A DNA stretch of 64,000 nucleotides from CAMLIZ01 sp036231905 (GTDB lineage: Bacteria; Pseudomonadota; Gammaproteobacteria; Burkholderiales; Burkholderiaceae_C), in the NCBI RefSeq assembly GCF_036231905.1, contig NZ_JAZARE010000010.1:219394-283393 (forward strand), in the 5' to 3' direction. The first letter of the stretch is position 1, and each line of letters starts with the position of its first letter. The notes beneath the pieces are model-generated. The model made no database searches. It saw nothing but the letters and a program-made list of their open reading frames with translations, and was not told the DNA's origin. Position numbers and translations under genes: made by a program. Below, one piece after another: positions 21,068 to 30,100 of the stretch.

Positions 21068-22450
21068 TCACTTGCTGCCAAATACCTTGTTGACGTATCC
21101 CAGATCGAAGCTAAGCCCGAAGCTGGTGCCCTTGGCCCAGGTCTGCTTCGTGGGGATGGCGGTAGCGTCTCCCGTGAACGCGCTACCCACCGCCACGCCA
21201 TCCAGCGCGGTCTGCTTGTTCCACTCGCGAACCACCAACAGGTTGATGCCGTTGGCGATCTCGTACGACAGGCCCAGGCCGAATCGTTTCGTGGGCTCCT
21301 TAAGACCGAACACGAGCAAGAGGCCGGTGCGATCGGCTACGTCGTTGTCGTGCAGTAGATCGCGGCCGGGGTACCCGAATCCGCCGCCCTTCATGAAATA
21401 GCGCGGGAAGGCTTGGACGACCACCGCGGCAACGTACTGCGTACCGCGTTGCTCAGCTTCTCGATCGGTGATCACGGATCCGGCTGAGGTGCTGCGCAGC
21501 GCATAGTCGGGCTCGCGCAACTTTGAGGCCAGCACCCCCAGGTGCAGCGTCGCGGTGTGGCGTTGGTACAGCGGGACGGCCTGCCCTTGTCCGGCCTGAC
21601 CGCCGTCGATGCTGACGGCGACGGTCACCGAATCGCTGCTACACGACAGGGGCGAGCCGACGGTTTCCAGGACGGTCGGGCTACTGGCGCGAGTGGCTGT
21701 CTGCCCGCTAGGGCCGGACTGCAGTTGAGGCAGCGATCCACTGCTGAAGACCCGGACACCGGGAGCCGGCGTCGTGCAACCCGTGACGTTGGTGCTACGC
21801 CGGGCGGGTAGCACCTCTCCTGTGTTCACAACCACGCCGACATGCAAGGTGTCGTACTGGCGCACCGGGTACGGCACATGGCAGATAACACCTTTGCTGT
21901 CGAACAGTATCCAGCTGTGATTTCGCACCGTACGCTCCTCGGCGAGTGCGGCGCACACTTCCGGCGGGGCCGGTGTGGTGGTGGGCGTGTTCGCGGCCAG
22001 ATCGGCCAGCGCAGGCGCGGCCTCCTTGCACGCCACCGCCTTGTCGGCGTCTTCTGCGGGTGTCACGTAAAACGGCTGCGCAACGCCGGGATCGGTGAGC
22101 TTGCCATTTTTGATGAACGCGAGCCGAAAGGCCTGTCGGTTCGGCTTGCCCTTGACCTCCGCCGTGACTTGCTCCACGGCCTGCTTGGGCGCGGTCCATC
22201 GTCCGCCCGATGCCACGGTTCCGCCCAGGCTGGCGATCACGACCTGGGCGTTGGCATCAGCGCCGCGGACGAGCCCGACGGCGGTGGCACCGGGCGGGGT
22301 GTCGACCTCCATTTGCGCGCCCGGCTCAAAAGCTAGGCACGTGTTCGCTGCGTGCGCGTGTACGCCTCCGCACAGCAGAGCCATGACCAGCATGTTGCGT
22401 GCAACTTGGCATGCTCTGCCAGCGTATGGATCGATTTTCTGTCGTTTCAT
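21068..22450 (-). CDS. Exported protein of unknown function, possible C-terminal beta-barrel-like region
   Basis: 460 residues. A hydrophobic stretch (NMLVMALLCGGVHAHAANT, residues about 19-37) looks like a signal peptide preceded by a longer charged N-terminus; a start nearer the hydrophobic stretch (M20 or M23) would also work. I do not recognise the family. The middle is Ser/Thr/Pro-rich with several cysteines (VTGCTTPAPGVRVF, GSPLSCSSDSVTVAV). The last ~110 residues alternate hydrophobic and polar residues (RFGLGLSYEIANGINLLVV, TSFGLSFDLGYVNKVFG), which could be membrane beta-strands. Base composition is visibly less GC-rich than the flanks. It follows the protease-like gene by 15 bases and is probably cotranscribed with it. 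Confidence 0.7.
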   Translation of the reverse strand: MKRQKIDPYAGRACQVARNMLVMALLCGGVHAHAANTCLAFEPGAQMEVDTPPGATAVGLVRGADANAQVVIASLGGTVASGGRWTAPKQAVEQVTAEVKGKPNRQAFRLAFIKNGKLTDPGVAQPFYVTPAEDADKAVACKEAAPALADLAANTPTTTPAPPEVCAALAEERTVRNHSWILFDSKGVICHVPYPVRQYDTLHVGVVVNTGEVLPARRSTNVTGCTTPAPGVRVFSSGSLPQLQSGPSGQTATRASSPTVLETVGSPLSCSSDSVTVAVSIDGGQAGQGQAVPLYQRHTATLHLGVLASKLREPDYALRSTSAGSVITDREAEQRGTQYVAAVVVQAFPRYFMKGGGFGYPGRDLLHDNDVADRTGLLLVFGLKEPTKRFGLGLSYEIANGINLLVVREWNKQTALDGVAVGSAFTGDATAIPTKQTWAKGTSFGLSFDLGYVNKVFGSK

Positions 22451-22465
22451 AGTTCCTCCAAAACA

Positions 22466-23338
22466 TCACCCCTGAAACAGGGACACACCTGCTACGTCGA
22501 GCACGATCTGCGCTGGCACGTAGAACGAGAACCTCACATCGAGTCGGCCCAGCAGGAAGCCCCACAGCCGATTTCCGTCGTCGACGAGCGCGCCGCCGGA
22601 ATCGCCGGATTCGGAGACTGCGTCGGTCAGGATGAGGTTGTTGTAAGTCGCTCCTGGCGCATTGAAGGAACCATTCACGCCGGAGCACCGGGTCCTTCGA
22701 ATTCCGCCGTCACCGTGAAGCAGGTACACAGTTCGGTGCAGGTCCGCCGGTCCAGGGGTATAGACAGGACCGATACGCACCTGGTCGCGGAAGAGGTTGT
22801 CCAGGCGCGCCGAACCCGTCGGGCTGAGCAGGGCATAGTCCACCGAGCCCTTCTGGCGCCTTTCGATGACATTGCAAGCGATGCGGTTCACTCCACTTTG
22901 GACCACCGCGCCGATGGAAGAAACCTCGCCGTTAGCCGACGACACGTCGCCGGGACCGAAGACCGTGCCGGCCTGATGCTCGAACTCGGCCGGGAGTCCG
23001 ATCACATCGGTGGGAAGTGAGAACTCGTTGCGCCCCTCCTGCCAGTGCACGCGTTGGGGAATAGCGGCCACGGCCGAGGTGGGTGACGGCGCGTGCTTAT
23101 CCGAGGTCATCACCACCAAACACAGTTCGTTGACGCGGCGCCTGCGCCGGTGCCGATGGCCGACAAAGGCGCCGAAGGCGTACCAGCGCTCCAACAGCGC
23201 GGGCAACTCGTCCTGCATCCACGAGGCAGGGGGCTGCCGACCGAACTCCGGGAGCGTCAGCCGCTTCAACAGTTCTGAGTCGATCGCCGCCTTTCGGATG
23301 CGGGGTGCCGAGCGCGCGCGAATTGTGTTGGATGGCAT
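22466..23338 (-). CDS. Trypsin-fold serine protease-like protein with GDSGG motif
   Basis: 290 residues from ATG 23338; the open frame extends upstream to 23491, but those residues do not look coding. The nucleophile motif is SESGDSGGALVDD near the C-terminus, and KGSVDYALLSP looks like the catalytic Asp region. I cannot find the usual TAAHC-like His motif; the region where it would fall reads GVNRIACNVIE. There is no signal peptide, but its operon partner is exported. So it is either a divergent protease or an inactive relative, possibly acting on the partner protein. Lower GC than neighbours and flanking repeats suggest horizontal acquisition. Confidence 0.7.
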   Translation of the reverse strand: MPSNTIRARSAPRIRKAAIDSELLKRLTLPEFGRQPPASWMQDELPALLERWYAFGAFVGHRHRRRRRVNELCLVVMTSDKHAPSPTSAVAAIPQRVHWQEGRNEFSLPTDVIGLPAEFEHQAGTVFGPGDVSSANGEVSSIGAVVQSGVNRIACNVIERRQKGSVDYALLSPTGSARLDNLFRDQVRIGPVYTPGPADLHRTVYLLHGDGGIRRTRCSGVNGSFNAPGATYNNLILTDAVSESGDSGGALVDDGNRLWGFLLGRLDVRFSFYVPAQIVLDVAGVSLFQG

Positions 23339-23576
23339 GGGCCCCAAGTGGAGAGCAACCGGGGCGACTTCGCATCCCCAATCCGGATGACGGCGCTGCG
23401 GCGACACGCGCGTTCGGGTTGCCAACGTTCCTGGAGAGATGTCAGCTTTGCAAGCTCGAAGGCCGACGCATAAGTGCTCGCCGTCGGCCAAGCGGTGGTG
23501 TACGGAGCGCCTGGCAGCAGTCGTTGTCGACGGTCAGCTCTTGGCCGTTTGCTGCCTCCCCATGCCACCACCCGCG

Positions 23577-23658
23577 CCCAGCCCCAGGCGGGCAGACGGC
23601 GGCGCGCCTGTGCGCAGCCGAGAAGCGCAGGGCTTGCGGCCGCGGGCGTCAGCGCGCT
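23577..23658 (-). repeat. Half copy (E4) of the structured intergenic element, inverted
   Basis: This stretch is the reverse complement of the right half of E1 (20651-20745), with only a few mismatches over about 80 bases, including GCCCCAGGCGGGCAGACGG and GCGCAGCCGAGAAGC. The left half is missing: the element is cut off exactly at the stop codon of the beta-propeller gene. The gap 23339-23658 otherwise holds nothing I can support; short open frames across it just translate the repeat. Confidence 0.8.
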
Positions 23659-24891
23659 TCAGCGCCGCAGCGGCACCGCAATGACCTGCGGTGCCCTCAA
23701 CGTGTCCGCATCCTTCAACGCCCCATCCGCCTGATACCGCCCGACCTGCGAATTCGCAATCACGTACAGCGCATCCCCCACCACCACGCCAGTGGTGGGC
23801 TCGTCGAACGCCGGATGGTGGTGCGACTGCAGCACCGTGTGCCCGGTGATGCGCCGCCCGCTCTCGTCCAGCGCGATGCGGATCACCCGCCCCGGGTTGC
23901 TCACGTTCTGGATGCCCACCAGTGCGCCGTCGTGCCACACCAGCCCGTCGATGCCGCCGGTGACCGTGTCGTCCGGTTGCGGCAGGCGCATCGCCTCGCC
24001 GGTCTGCGTGTCCACCAGCGCGATGCCGGTGGACAGCGCCACGTAGAGCCGCCCGTCCGGCGCCAGCGCCAGGCCGTTGGCCCCGCGCAGCCCACCTTCT
24101 GCGCCCACCCGGCTCATGGCCTTTTCGCCCGGGTGGCTGCGGAATAGGCTGCTGCCGCCGGAGTCGGTGGCGTACACCGTGCCGTCGGCCGCAATCGCCA
24201 GGTCGTTGAGCTGGTTCGCCTCCGGCGCCTCATGGCGCGACAGCAGGCGCCCGGTGCGCAGCTGAAAACACACCACCGCATTGCGGCGTTGCTGCTTCAC
24301 GCTGTCTTCGAAGGCATTGGTGCTCACGGCGCACAGCCGCTGCCGGCGCGCGTCCACCGCCAAGCCGAGCACCGCGTCCAGCGCTGCTCCCTTGGGCGAG
24401 AAGTCGTGTGCGCGCCCGCGGGCGTTCACCGCCACGATCTTGTGCTGCGCCACGCTGCCCAGGAACACCCGCCGGCCGGCCGCGTCATGGGCGATGCCTT
24501 CCGGTATCAGGCGCGCGTCTGCCAGGCGCAGCACCACCGGCGCCGCCGGGGTGGCGGGCTCCTGGTCCCACAGGCGCTGGCGCAGGGCCTGAAACGCCGG
24601 GTCGCTCCAGATCGGGTCGAAGCCGATGCCTTGCGTGGGCACGATGCCCAGCCGCCGGCCCTCCAGCGCGCCCAGCGTCTTCAATGCCGCCGCGCGGTCG
24701 CCCAGCTGCACCTGCGTCAAGGCTTCGAAGTAGACGAGCAAACCATCGCCGGGCCGCTCGGTGCGCAGGGCCTGGATGCGGGCGAGCTGCTGTTGCAGCG
24801 GGTTGGCGGGCTGCTCTTCCGCCGCGCCGCGGGTGGGCAGCACCAGCGCGGCCAGCAAGCAGGTCCAGGGAATCAAGCGCAACAGTGGCAT
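23659..24891 (-). CDS. Exported NHL/SMP-30-like beta-propeller protein
   Basis: 410 residues from ATG 24891 with a signal peptide (MPLLRLIPWTCLLAALVLPTRGAAEE). Residues about 30-100 are helical and TPR-like (ALTQVQLGDRAAALKTLGALEGR). From about residue 110 come repeated propeller blades of the type IPEGIAHDAAGRRVFLGS, LNDLAIAADGTVYATDSGG, ANGLALAPDGRLYVALSTG and IDGLVWHDGALVGIQN, as in SMP-30/gluconolactonase-like proteins. Catalytic metal ligands cannot be assigned confidently, so the role is open (lactonase, strictosidine-synthase-like or binding). The gene abuts the half repeat at its 3' end and a sdaA-tail remnant at its 5' end. A longer upstream frame was rejected because the signal peptide begins at 24891. 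Confidence 0.83.
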   Translation of the reverse strand: MPLLRLIPWTCLLAALVLPTRGAAEEQPANPLQQQLARIQALRTERPGDGLLVYFEALTQVQLGDRAAALKTLGALEGRRLGIVPTQGIGFDPIWSDPAFQALRQRLWDQEPATPAAPVVLRLADARLIPEGIAHDAAGRRVFLGSVAQHKIVAVNARGRAHDFSPKGAALDAVLGLAVDARRQRLCAVSTNAFEDSVKQQRRNAVVCFQLRTGRLLSRHEAPEANQLNDLAIAADGTVYATDSGGSSLFRSHPGEKAMSRVGAEGGLRGANGLALAPDGRLYVALSTGIALVDTQTGEAMRLPQPDDTVTGGIDGLVWHDGALVGIQNVSNPGRVIRIALDESGRRITGHTVLQSHHHPAFDEPTTGVVVGDALYVIANSQVGRYQADGALKDADTLRAPQVIAVPLRR

Positions 24892-24903
24892 GGCGGCTCC
24901 GAT

Positions 24904-24924
24904 GTCAATATCGTGGAATGTTGA
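24904..24924 (+). repeat. sdaA 3'-end remnant, copy B
   Basis: The bases read GTCAATATCGTGGAATGTTG plus A, matching the end of sdaA at 18 of 21 positions and keeping the VNIVEC-stop reading. It lies in the 162-base gap between the divergent beta-propeller and lipoprotein genes, on the same strand as sdaA. Outside the match the flanks differ from sdaA. Confidence 0.6.
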
Positions 24925-25053
24925 CGCTGTGGGCGGCGTGACGACGCCCCGGCGCCCGTCCCGGGGGGACCGGCGCCGCGGCTGCGCCGGCACAATCCCG
25001 GCTGCCTCGCAAGAGTGCGCACCACGCGTGCCGGAGGCCGGAGGGATTGCAAC

Positions 25054-26214
25054 ATGATCAGCACGTCATTGCGTGGAGGATGGCAGCGCCCGGCGCTGTG
25101 GAGTCTTTGCCTGTCGTCGGCCCTGCTGCTGGCGGCCTGCGGCGGAGGCGGTGGCGGCAGCAGCGGGCCGTCGTCCGTGAGCGTGGGCCGGGCCAGCCCC
25201 GCCAGCATCAGTGGCGAGGTGATGGTCAACGAGCGCATCCCCAGCGTCCACTTGACCGGCACCCTGAGCGGCGACGTCGAGAGCCTGCAGGGCAAACCGC
25301 TCTACGTGGTGGTGGAGGACCCAGCCTCGCTCTTCGAATCCACCGCCACCCTCATGGTGTTGCGGCAGGGCGTGGGCTACAGCTACACGCTGGACCTCTA
25401 CCCCAAGCCCTTGCCCACCGCCGGCCACTTCACCGGCAACCTGCGCATCCACGCCTGCCTGGACAACCAGTGCAACCAGCACCTGGCCGGCACGCCGATG
25501 GCGGTGCCCTTCGACGTCACCGTGCTGGCCGGTCTGACGCTCAGCCGCAACGAGGTGACGCTCAACGTGCCCTTCGGCACCGTGCCGGACCCGCAGGCGA
25601 TCGACGTCGCCGTGTCCAAGTACAGCACCGGCTGGGTGGCCAACAACACCACGCCGTACGTCTACGGCGTCCCCAAGACGACCAGCGTGCTGCCCGCGCA
25701 GGGCATGCTGCTCACCGCCCCGCAGCTCACGCTGCAGTGGCTGCCGGCGCCTCCCGGCACCCATGAGGAAACGGTGAAGGTCCAGGCGCAGGCGGTGCTG
25801 CCCGACAACCGCCACCTGAGCTACGAGCAGTCCATCGCCGTGCACTACACCGTGACACCCAACCCCGCCGTGGACCATGTGTTCTGGCCCGCTGGCGGGC
25901 TGGTGGTCCAGCAGTCGCGCACCGATAAGCTGATCCACGAGGTGAGCTACGGCATCGTCACCAACACCGGCGTGACCGCTGCACTCGTGGGTGTGGAATA
26001 CCTGTCGCATCCCGCGGGCTCCGGCCCCAACGCGCCGGTGAACAGCTGGTGGAGCGAATACCCCTACCGCGAATACCACGCGTGCGTGGGCATCGGCGCC
26101 AGCTTCGACTGCCTGGTGCCCGGCGTTTACGCCGCGCAGGTTCGCTACCGGCTCACCTCGGCCGGCGGCACGCGCGACGTGCTGTACCCGATCACGCTCA
26201 CCGTCACGCCCTGA
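25054..26214 (+). CDS. Lipoprotein of unknown function with beta-sandwich-like repeats
   Basis: 386 residues from ATG 25054, with GGAGGG upstream. Lipobox LAAC followed by a poly-Gly/Ser linker (LLAACGGGGGGSSGPSS), so an outer-membrane or periplasmic lipoprotein is likely. The rest is beta-rich and Thr/Val-rich, with segments such as GLTLSRNEVTLNVPFGTVPD that resemble Ig-like or BACON/choice-of-anchor modules. Cys pairs occur (HACLDNQCNQ; HACVGIGASFDCLVPG). I do not recognise a specific family. Many beta- and gammaproteobacteria have similar lipoproteins of unknown role. It lies between the sdaA remnants B and C. Confidence 0.78.
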   Translation: MISTSLRGGWQRPALWSLCLSSALLLAACGGGGGGSSGPSSVSVGRASPASISGEVMVNERIPSVHLTGTLSGDVESLQGKPLYVVVEDPASLFESTATLMVLRQGVGYSYTLDLYPKPLPTAGHFTGNLRIHACLDNQCNQHLAGTPMAVPFDVTVLAGLTLSRNEVTLNVPFGTVPDPQAIDVAVSKYSTGWVANNTTPYVYGVPKTTSVLPAQGMLLTAPQLTLQWLPAPPGTHEETVKVQAQAVLPDNRHLSYEQSIAVHYTVTPNPAVDHVFWPAGGLVVQQSRTDKLIHEVSYGIVTNTGVTAALVGVEYLSHPAGSGPNAPVNSWWSEYPYREYHACVGIGASFDCLVPGVYAAQVRYRLTSAGGTRDVLYPITLTVTP

Positions 26215-26215
26215 C

Positions 26216-26251
26216 CGCGGCGGTCTGGCGGTGAACACGGTCGAGTGCTGA
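26216..26251 (+). repeat. sdaA 3'-end remnant, copy C
   Basis: 36 bases matching 31 of the last 36 bases of sdaA, beginning two bases after the lipoprotein stop and still encoding RGGLAVNTVEC-stop. No other part of sdaA is present. The remaining ~75 bases to the next gene hold nothing I recognise. Confidence 0.75.
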
Positions 26252-26326
26252 CCCTGGCACCGACCCGGCGACTGGGCTTCGGCCGGCGCGGCCGGTGCTA
26301 CGCTGGCCTTCCGGGGGGAACATGCC

Positions 26327-27097
26327 ATGTGGCTGCCACGCTGGAGCATTGCTCGCCTGCTGTTGTGGGCCGCCCTGCTGGGCGGCGTGCCGGCCGCGGC
26401 CGGCGCCGACCAGCGTGTGTTCCTGATCGGCACCGACCAGGTGGACACCGCGTTCACCGGCCTGTGGCAACGCCGCGTCTATGCCGAGGCGTTCAGGCGC
26501 CTGGGGTTGAAGGCCGAGTTTCCCTACTACCCGACCAAGCGCCTGAGCGCGCTGGTGGACGCCGGCGAGCTGGACGGCGACATGCTGCGCCGGCGCAGCT
26601 ACGGCCTGGCCCACCCCGAGCAGGTGCAGGTCGATGTGCCAGTGATCGAGGTGCGCTTTGCGCTCTACACCGCCCATCCCGCGCTGCGCCTGGCGCGCCT
26701 GGAGGACCTGTCGGCCACCGGCTGGCAGGGGCACTACCGGCGCGGCGTGCTGTTCTGCGAAGACACGCTGAAGGCGCATGTGCCGGCACAGCGCCTGGCT
26801 GAAGTGACCACCACGGCGCAGGGCCTGAAAAGCCTGCTGGCAGGCCACACCGCCTTCCTGTGCGACATCGACCTCGCGGTGGACAACGTGCTCTACAGCC
26901 GGGAGATCCGGGGCGACGAACGTGTACGCGAGCTGCTCGCCATGGGGCCGCCCGAGCCGCTGTACCCGTATCTGCACAAGAAGAACGCGGACCTCGCGCC
27001 GCGCCTGGCGGCTGTGCTGCGGCAGATGAAGGCCGAAGGGCTGGTGGAGCGGTTGCGGCGGCAGGCGTTGCGCGACGTGATGTCGGGCCCGCGCTGA
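26327..27097 (+). CDS. Periplasmic solute-binding protein, SBP_bac_3-like
   Basis: 256 residues with a signal peptide (LLLWAALLGGVPAAAGADQ, cleavage near residue 27). The mature part resembles small family 3 binding proteins: VYAEAFRRLGLKAEFPYYPTKR, then GELDGDMLRRRSYGL, VRFALYT, and the helix LLAGHTAFLCDIDLAVDNVL. Such proteins bind amino acids or act as periplasmic sensors without a transporter. No permease is adjacent. It is convergent with the hybrid kinase, ten bases apart, so a functional link is possible but not shown. Confidence 0.78.
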   Translation: MWLPRWSIARLLLWAALLGGVPAAAGADQRVFLIGTDQVDTAFTGLWQRRVYAEAFRRLGLKAEFPYYPTKRLSALVDAGELDGDMLRRRSYGLAHPEQVQVDVPVIEVRFALYTAHPALRLARLEDLSATGWQGHYRRGVLFCEDTLKAHVPAQRLAEVTTTAQGLKSLLAGHTAFLCDIDLAVDNVLYSREIRGDERVRELLAMGPPEPLYPYLHKKNADLAPRLAAVLRQMKAEGLVERLRRQALRDVMSGPR

Positions 27098-27107
27098 GCC
27101 TCCTGCC

Positions 27108-30100
27108 TCAGGCGGCGCCCACGCGCGTGGCGAGCAGGCGCTGCATGTCGGCCATGAAGCGCTCCAGGTCCAGCGGCTTGGTCCAGTAGTCGAGCGCACC
27201 GCAGCGTTTGGCGAGCTCCGCATCCTCCGGCTGGGCACCGGCCGACAGCACCACCACCCGCAGGCTCCGGGTCGCCGGGTGGGTGTGCAGTGCGGCCATC
27301 ACTTCCACACCGTCCATGTCAGGCAGGCGCATGTCCAGCAGCACCAGGTCGGGCTGCAGTTCGCGCGCCAGCGCGATGCCGCGTGCACCGTCGGTGGCCT
27401 GGGCAAAACGCACCTGCGGCCAGCGCCCCAGCATCTCCTCCACGATGAGCAGGTTCACCGGGTTGTCTTCGATGTAGAGCACCAGGCCGGCCGGCTGTGG
27501 CGCGGAGGCCGGGTCGTCGGCAGGCGCCAGTGTCCCGGCCTCACCGTCCACCGCCGGAACAGGCAGGTGCAGGCGCACGGTGGTGCCCACGCCGACTTCG
27601 CTCTCCACCTGGATGGCGCCGTGCATCAGCTCCATCAGCTGGCGCGTCAGCGCCATGCCGATGCCCGAGCCCTCGATGCCGCCGCGCTCGCGGCCCAGGC
27701 GGTTGAAGGGCTCGAACAGGTGGGCCAGCTGGTCGCGCGTCATGCCCAGGCCGGTGTCGACCACATCCACCCGCACGCGGCCCGGCTCGCCCACCACCTG
27801 CACCCGCACCGTGCCGCCGGCTCGGTTGTACTTCACCGCGTTGCCGATGACATTGAGCATCACCTGGCGCACACGCACCGGATCGCCCCACACCGCGGCG
27901 GCCGGCTGCTGCCGGTAGGCCGGCTCCAGCGTCACGCCGTTGCTTTCGGCCTGCACCCGCAGCAGCTGCAGCGCCTCGTCGAGCAGGGCGCGCAGGTCGA
28001 TGGCGCAGGTTTGCACCTGCAGCCGGCCGGACTCGATGCGCGAGACATCGAGCACGTCATTGATCAACGCCAGCAGGTGCCAGCCGGCCTGGCGGATGGT
28101 GTCCAGCTGCTCCTGCTCGCGCTCCGAGATGCGGTCGCGCAGGCCCGACTGCAGCAGCTGCGAAAAGCCCAGCACCGCGTTCAGCGGCGTGCGCAGCTCA
28201 TGGCTCATGCGCGAGAGGAACTCGGTCTTCGCGCGGCTGGCCGCCTCGGCGGCCAGCTGGGCCTGGCGCGCACGTTCGGCCTCCAGCGCCCGGGTGGTGT
28301 CGCGCGCCACCACGGTCATCAACAGGTCCTCGCCCTCGCCCGAGCGCGAGATCGAGGCTTCGATCGGAAACTCCTCGCCATCGGCGCGCAGCCCTGCCAG
28401 GCGCCGGGCCTCGCCCATGCGCCGCGCCGACTCGCCGGAGACCGCGTAGGCGGCCACGTGGGCACGGTGTGCGGCACGCAGCGACGGCGGGATGAAGCGG
28501 TCGAGCGAGCCGCCCAGCGCCTGCGTGGCCGCGATGCGGAACATCTGCGTCGCGGCCCGGTTGAACACCACGATGCGTTGCTGGGCGTCCACGCTGACGA
28601 TGGCGTCCAGCGCCGTTTCGATGATGGACGACAGCCGCCCCTCGCTTTCGCGCAGCGCACGCTCCATGCGCTTGCGCTCGGTGATGTCGCTCACGATGGT
28701 GAGCGCACAGGCGCGGCCGCCAAACTCGATCGGCTCCGCATTGATCAGCACGTCGCGCAGCTCGCCCGAGCGCACGCGTAGCCTGGTGTCGAAGTCGCGC
28801 GCCATACCGTCGCTGTTCACCTTCGCGATCAGGCGTGCGCGCTCGGCTTCGGACATGCCCACGCCCAGGTCCGACAGGCGCCGGCCCAGCAGCTCCGCGC
28901 GCCCATGGCCGAAGCGCTCGCAGGCCGCCGCATTGATCTCGACCACGGTTCCGTCGTCCAGCGCGCCCACCACCACCGGCATCGGCATCGCGCCGAACAG
29001 CCGGCTGAAGCGCCGGAAGCCGGCTTCCACCTCGCGCTGCGCGGCCACGCGGGCCGCGTCGCGGTCGAAGTTGTCCAGCGCAAACGACAGGTCGGCGGCG
29101 AGCTCGTCGAGCAGCTCGATCACGCCGTCGTCGAACACGCCCGTCTCGCTGGCATACAGGCTCAGCGCCCCCGCCACCCGGCCGCCACGGCGCACCGGAA
29201 AAGCCGCGCAGGCGCGCACGCCGTGCGCAAGGGCGCGCTCGTGCATCGGCACGGTGTGCGGGTCGGCCAGGTAGTCGTTGCTCACGCCGTGCCGGCCGGC
29301 GAACAAGGCCAGCGCCAGCGGGATGCCGGCATCGGCCACGCTGGAGTGCGGGCCCAGGTCGATGCCGGCGAACATCTCTCGCACCGGGCCCACCGAGCCC
29401 ACGATCACCGGCCGTTCGCTTTGTTCGTCCAGCAGCCACAGGCAGGCCATGCGCGCGTGCCCGGTCTCCACGCAGATGCGGCAGATCTCCGCATACAGCG
29501 CTTCGGGATGGTGCTCGCGCAGGATGAGCTGGTTGGAGCGCGACAGCGCCGCATAAAACCGCGACAGCCGGTCGGTGCTGGCCTCCTCCTGGCGCAGGCG
29601 CTCCAGCGTGTGGCGCTGCTCGTCGAACAGGTGCTGCAGGGCGTCTCGCATGTGTTCGAGGCGCTCGCCCAGGCGGCCGATCTCGTCGTCGCGGCGGCGC
29701 CGCAGCACGGCCGAAAAGCGGCCATCGGCCAGTTCGTTGGCAAACCGGCCCAGCTCGCCCAGCGGCCGCGCCACCCGTGAATGCAGCAATGCCAGTAGCA
29801 GCAGCAGCGACACCAGCACCTGGCCGCCCACGGTCCACGCGTACAGCCAGCGCTGCTGCGACAGGGCCGCAGCGGCCGCGCTGTCGTTGATCTCGATGCG
29901 CAGCCGCCCCAGTACCTGCCCCTGGCGCTCGATGTCGCGCTCACCCGAGTGGAGGCGGCCGATGCGGCGCTCGCGCTGTTCCAGCGTCACGAAAGGCCGG
30001 CTTTGCGCGCGGTCGGTGACTTGCACGCTCACCATGTCGGGCGAGCGCATCGCAGCCTGCACCAGCTCGCGGGCCGATACCTCGTCCAGGCCCCACATCA

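Noticed and set aside
20649..21071. Possible small gene in the sdaA downstream gap (minus strand), and a similar frame at 23439-23684
   Set aside because: Both include a translation of the E1/E4 repeat arm (RRADGGAPVRSREAQ-type residues); the shared protein sequence comes from the repeat, not from a gene.
20763..21401. 212-codon plus-strand frame
   Set aside because: Half of it is antisense to the exported protein gene, no ribosome site, no recognisable domain.
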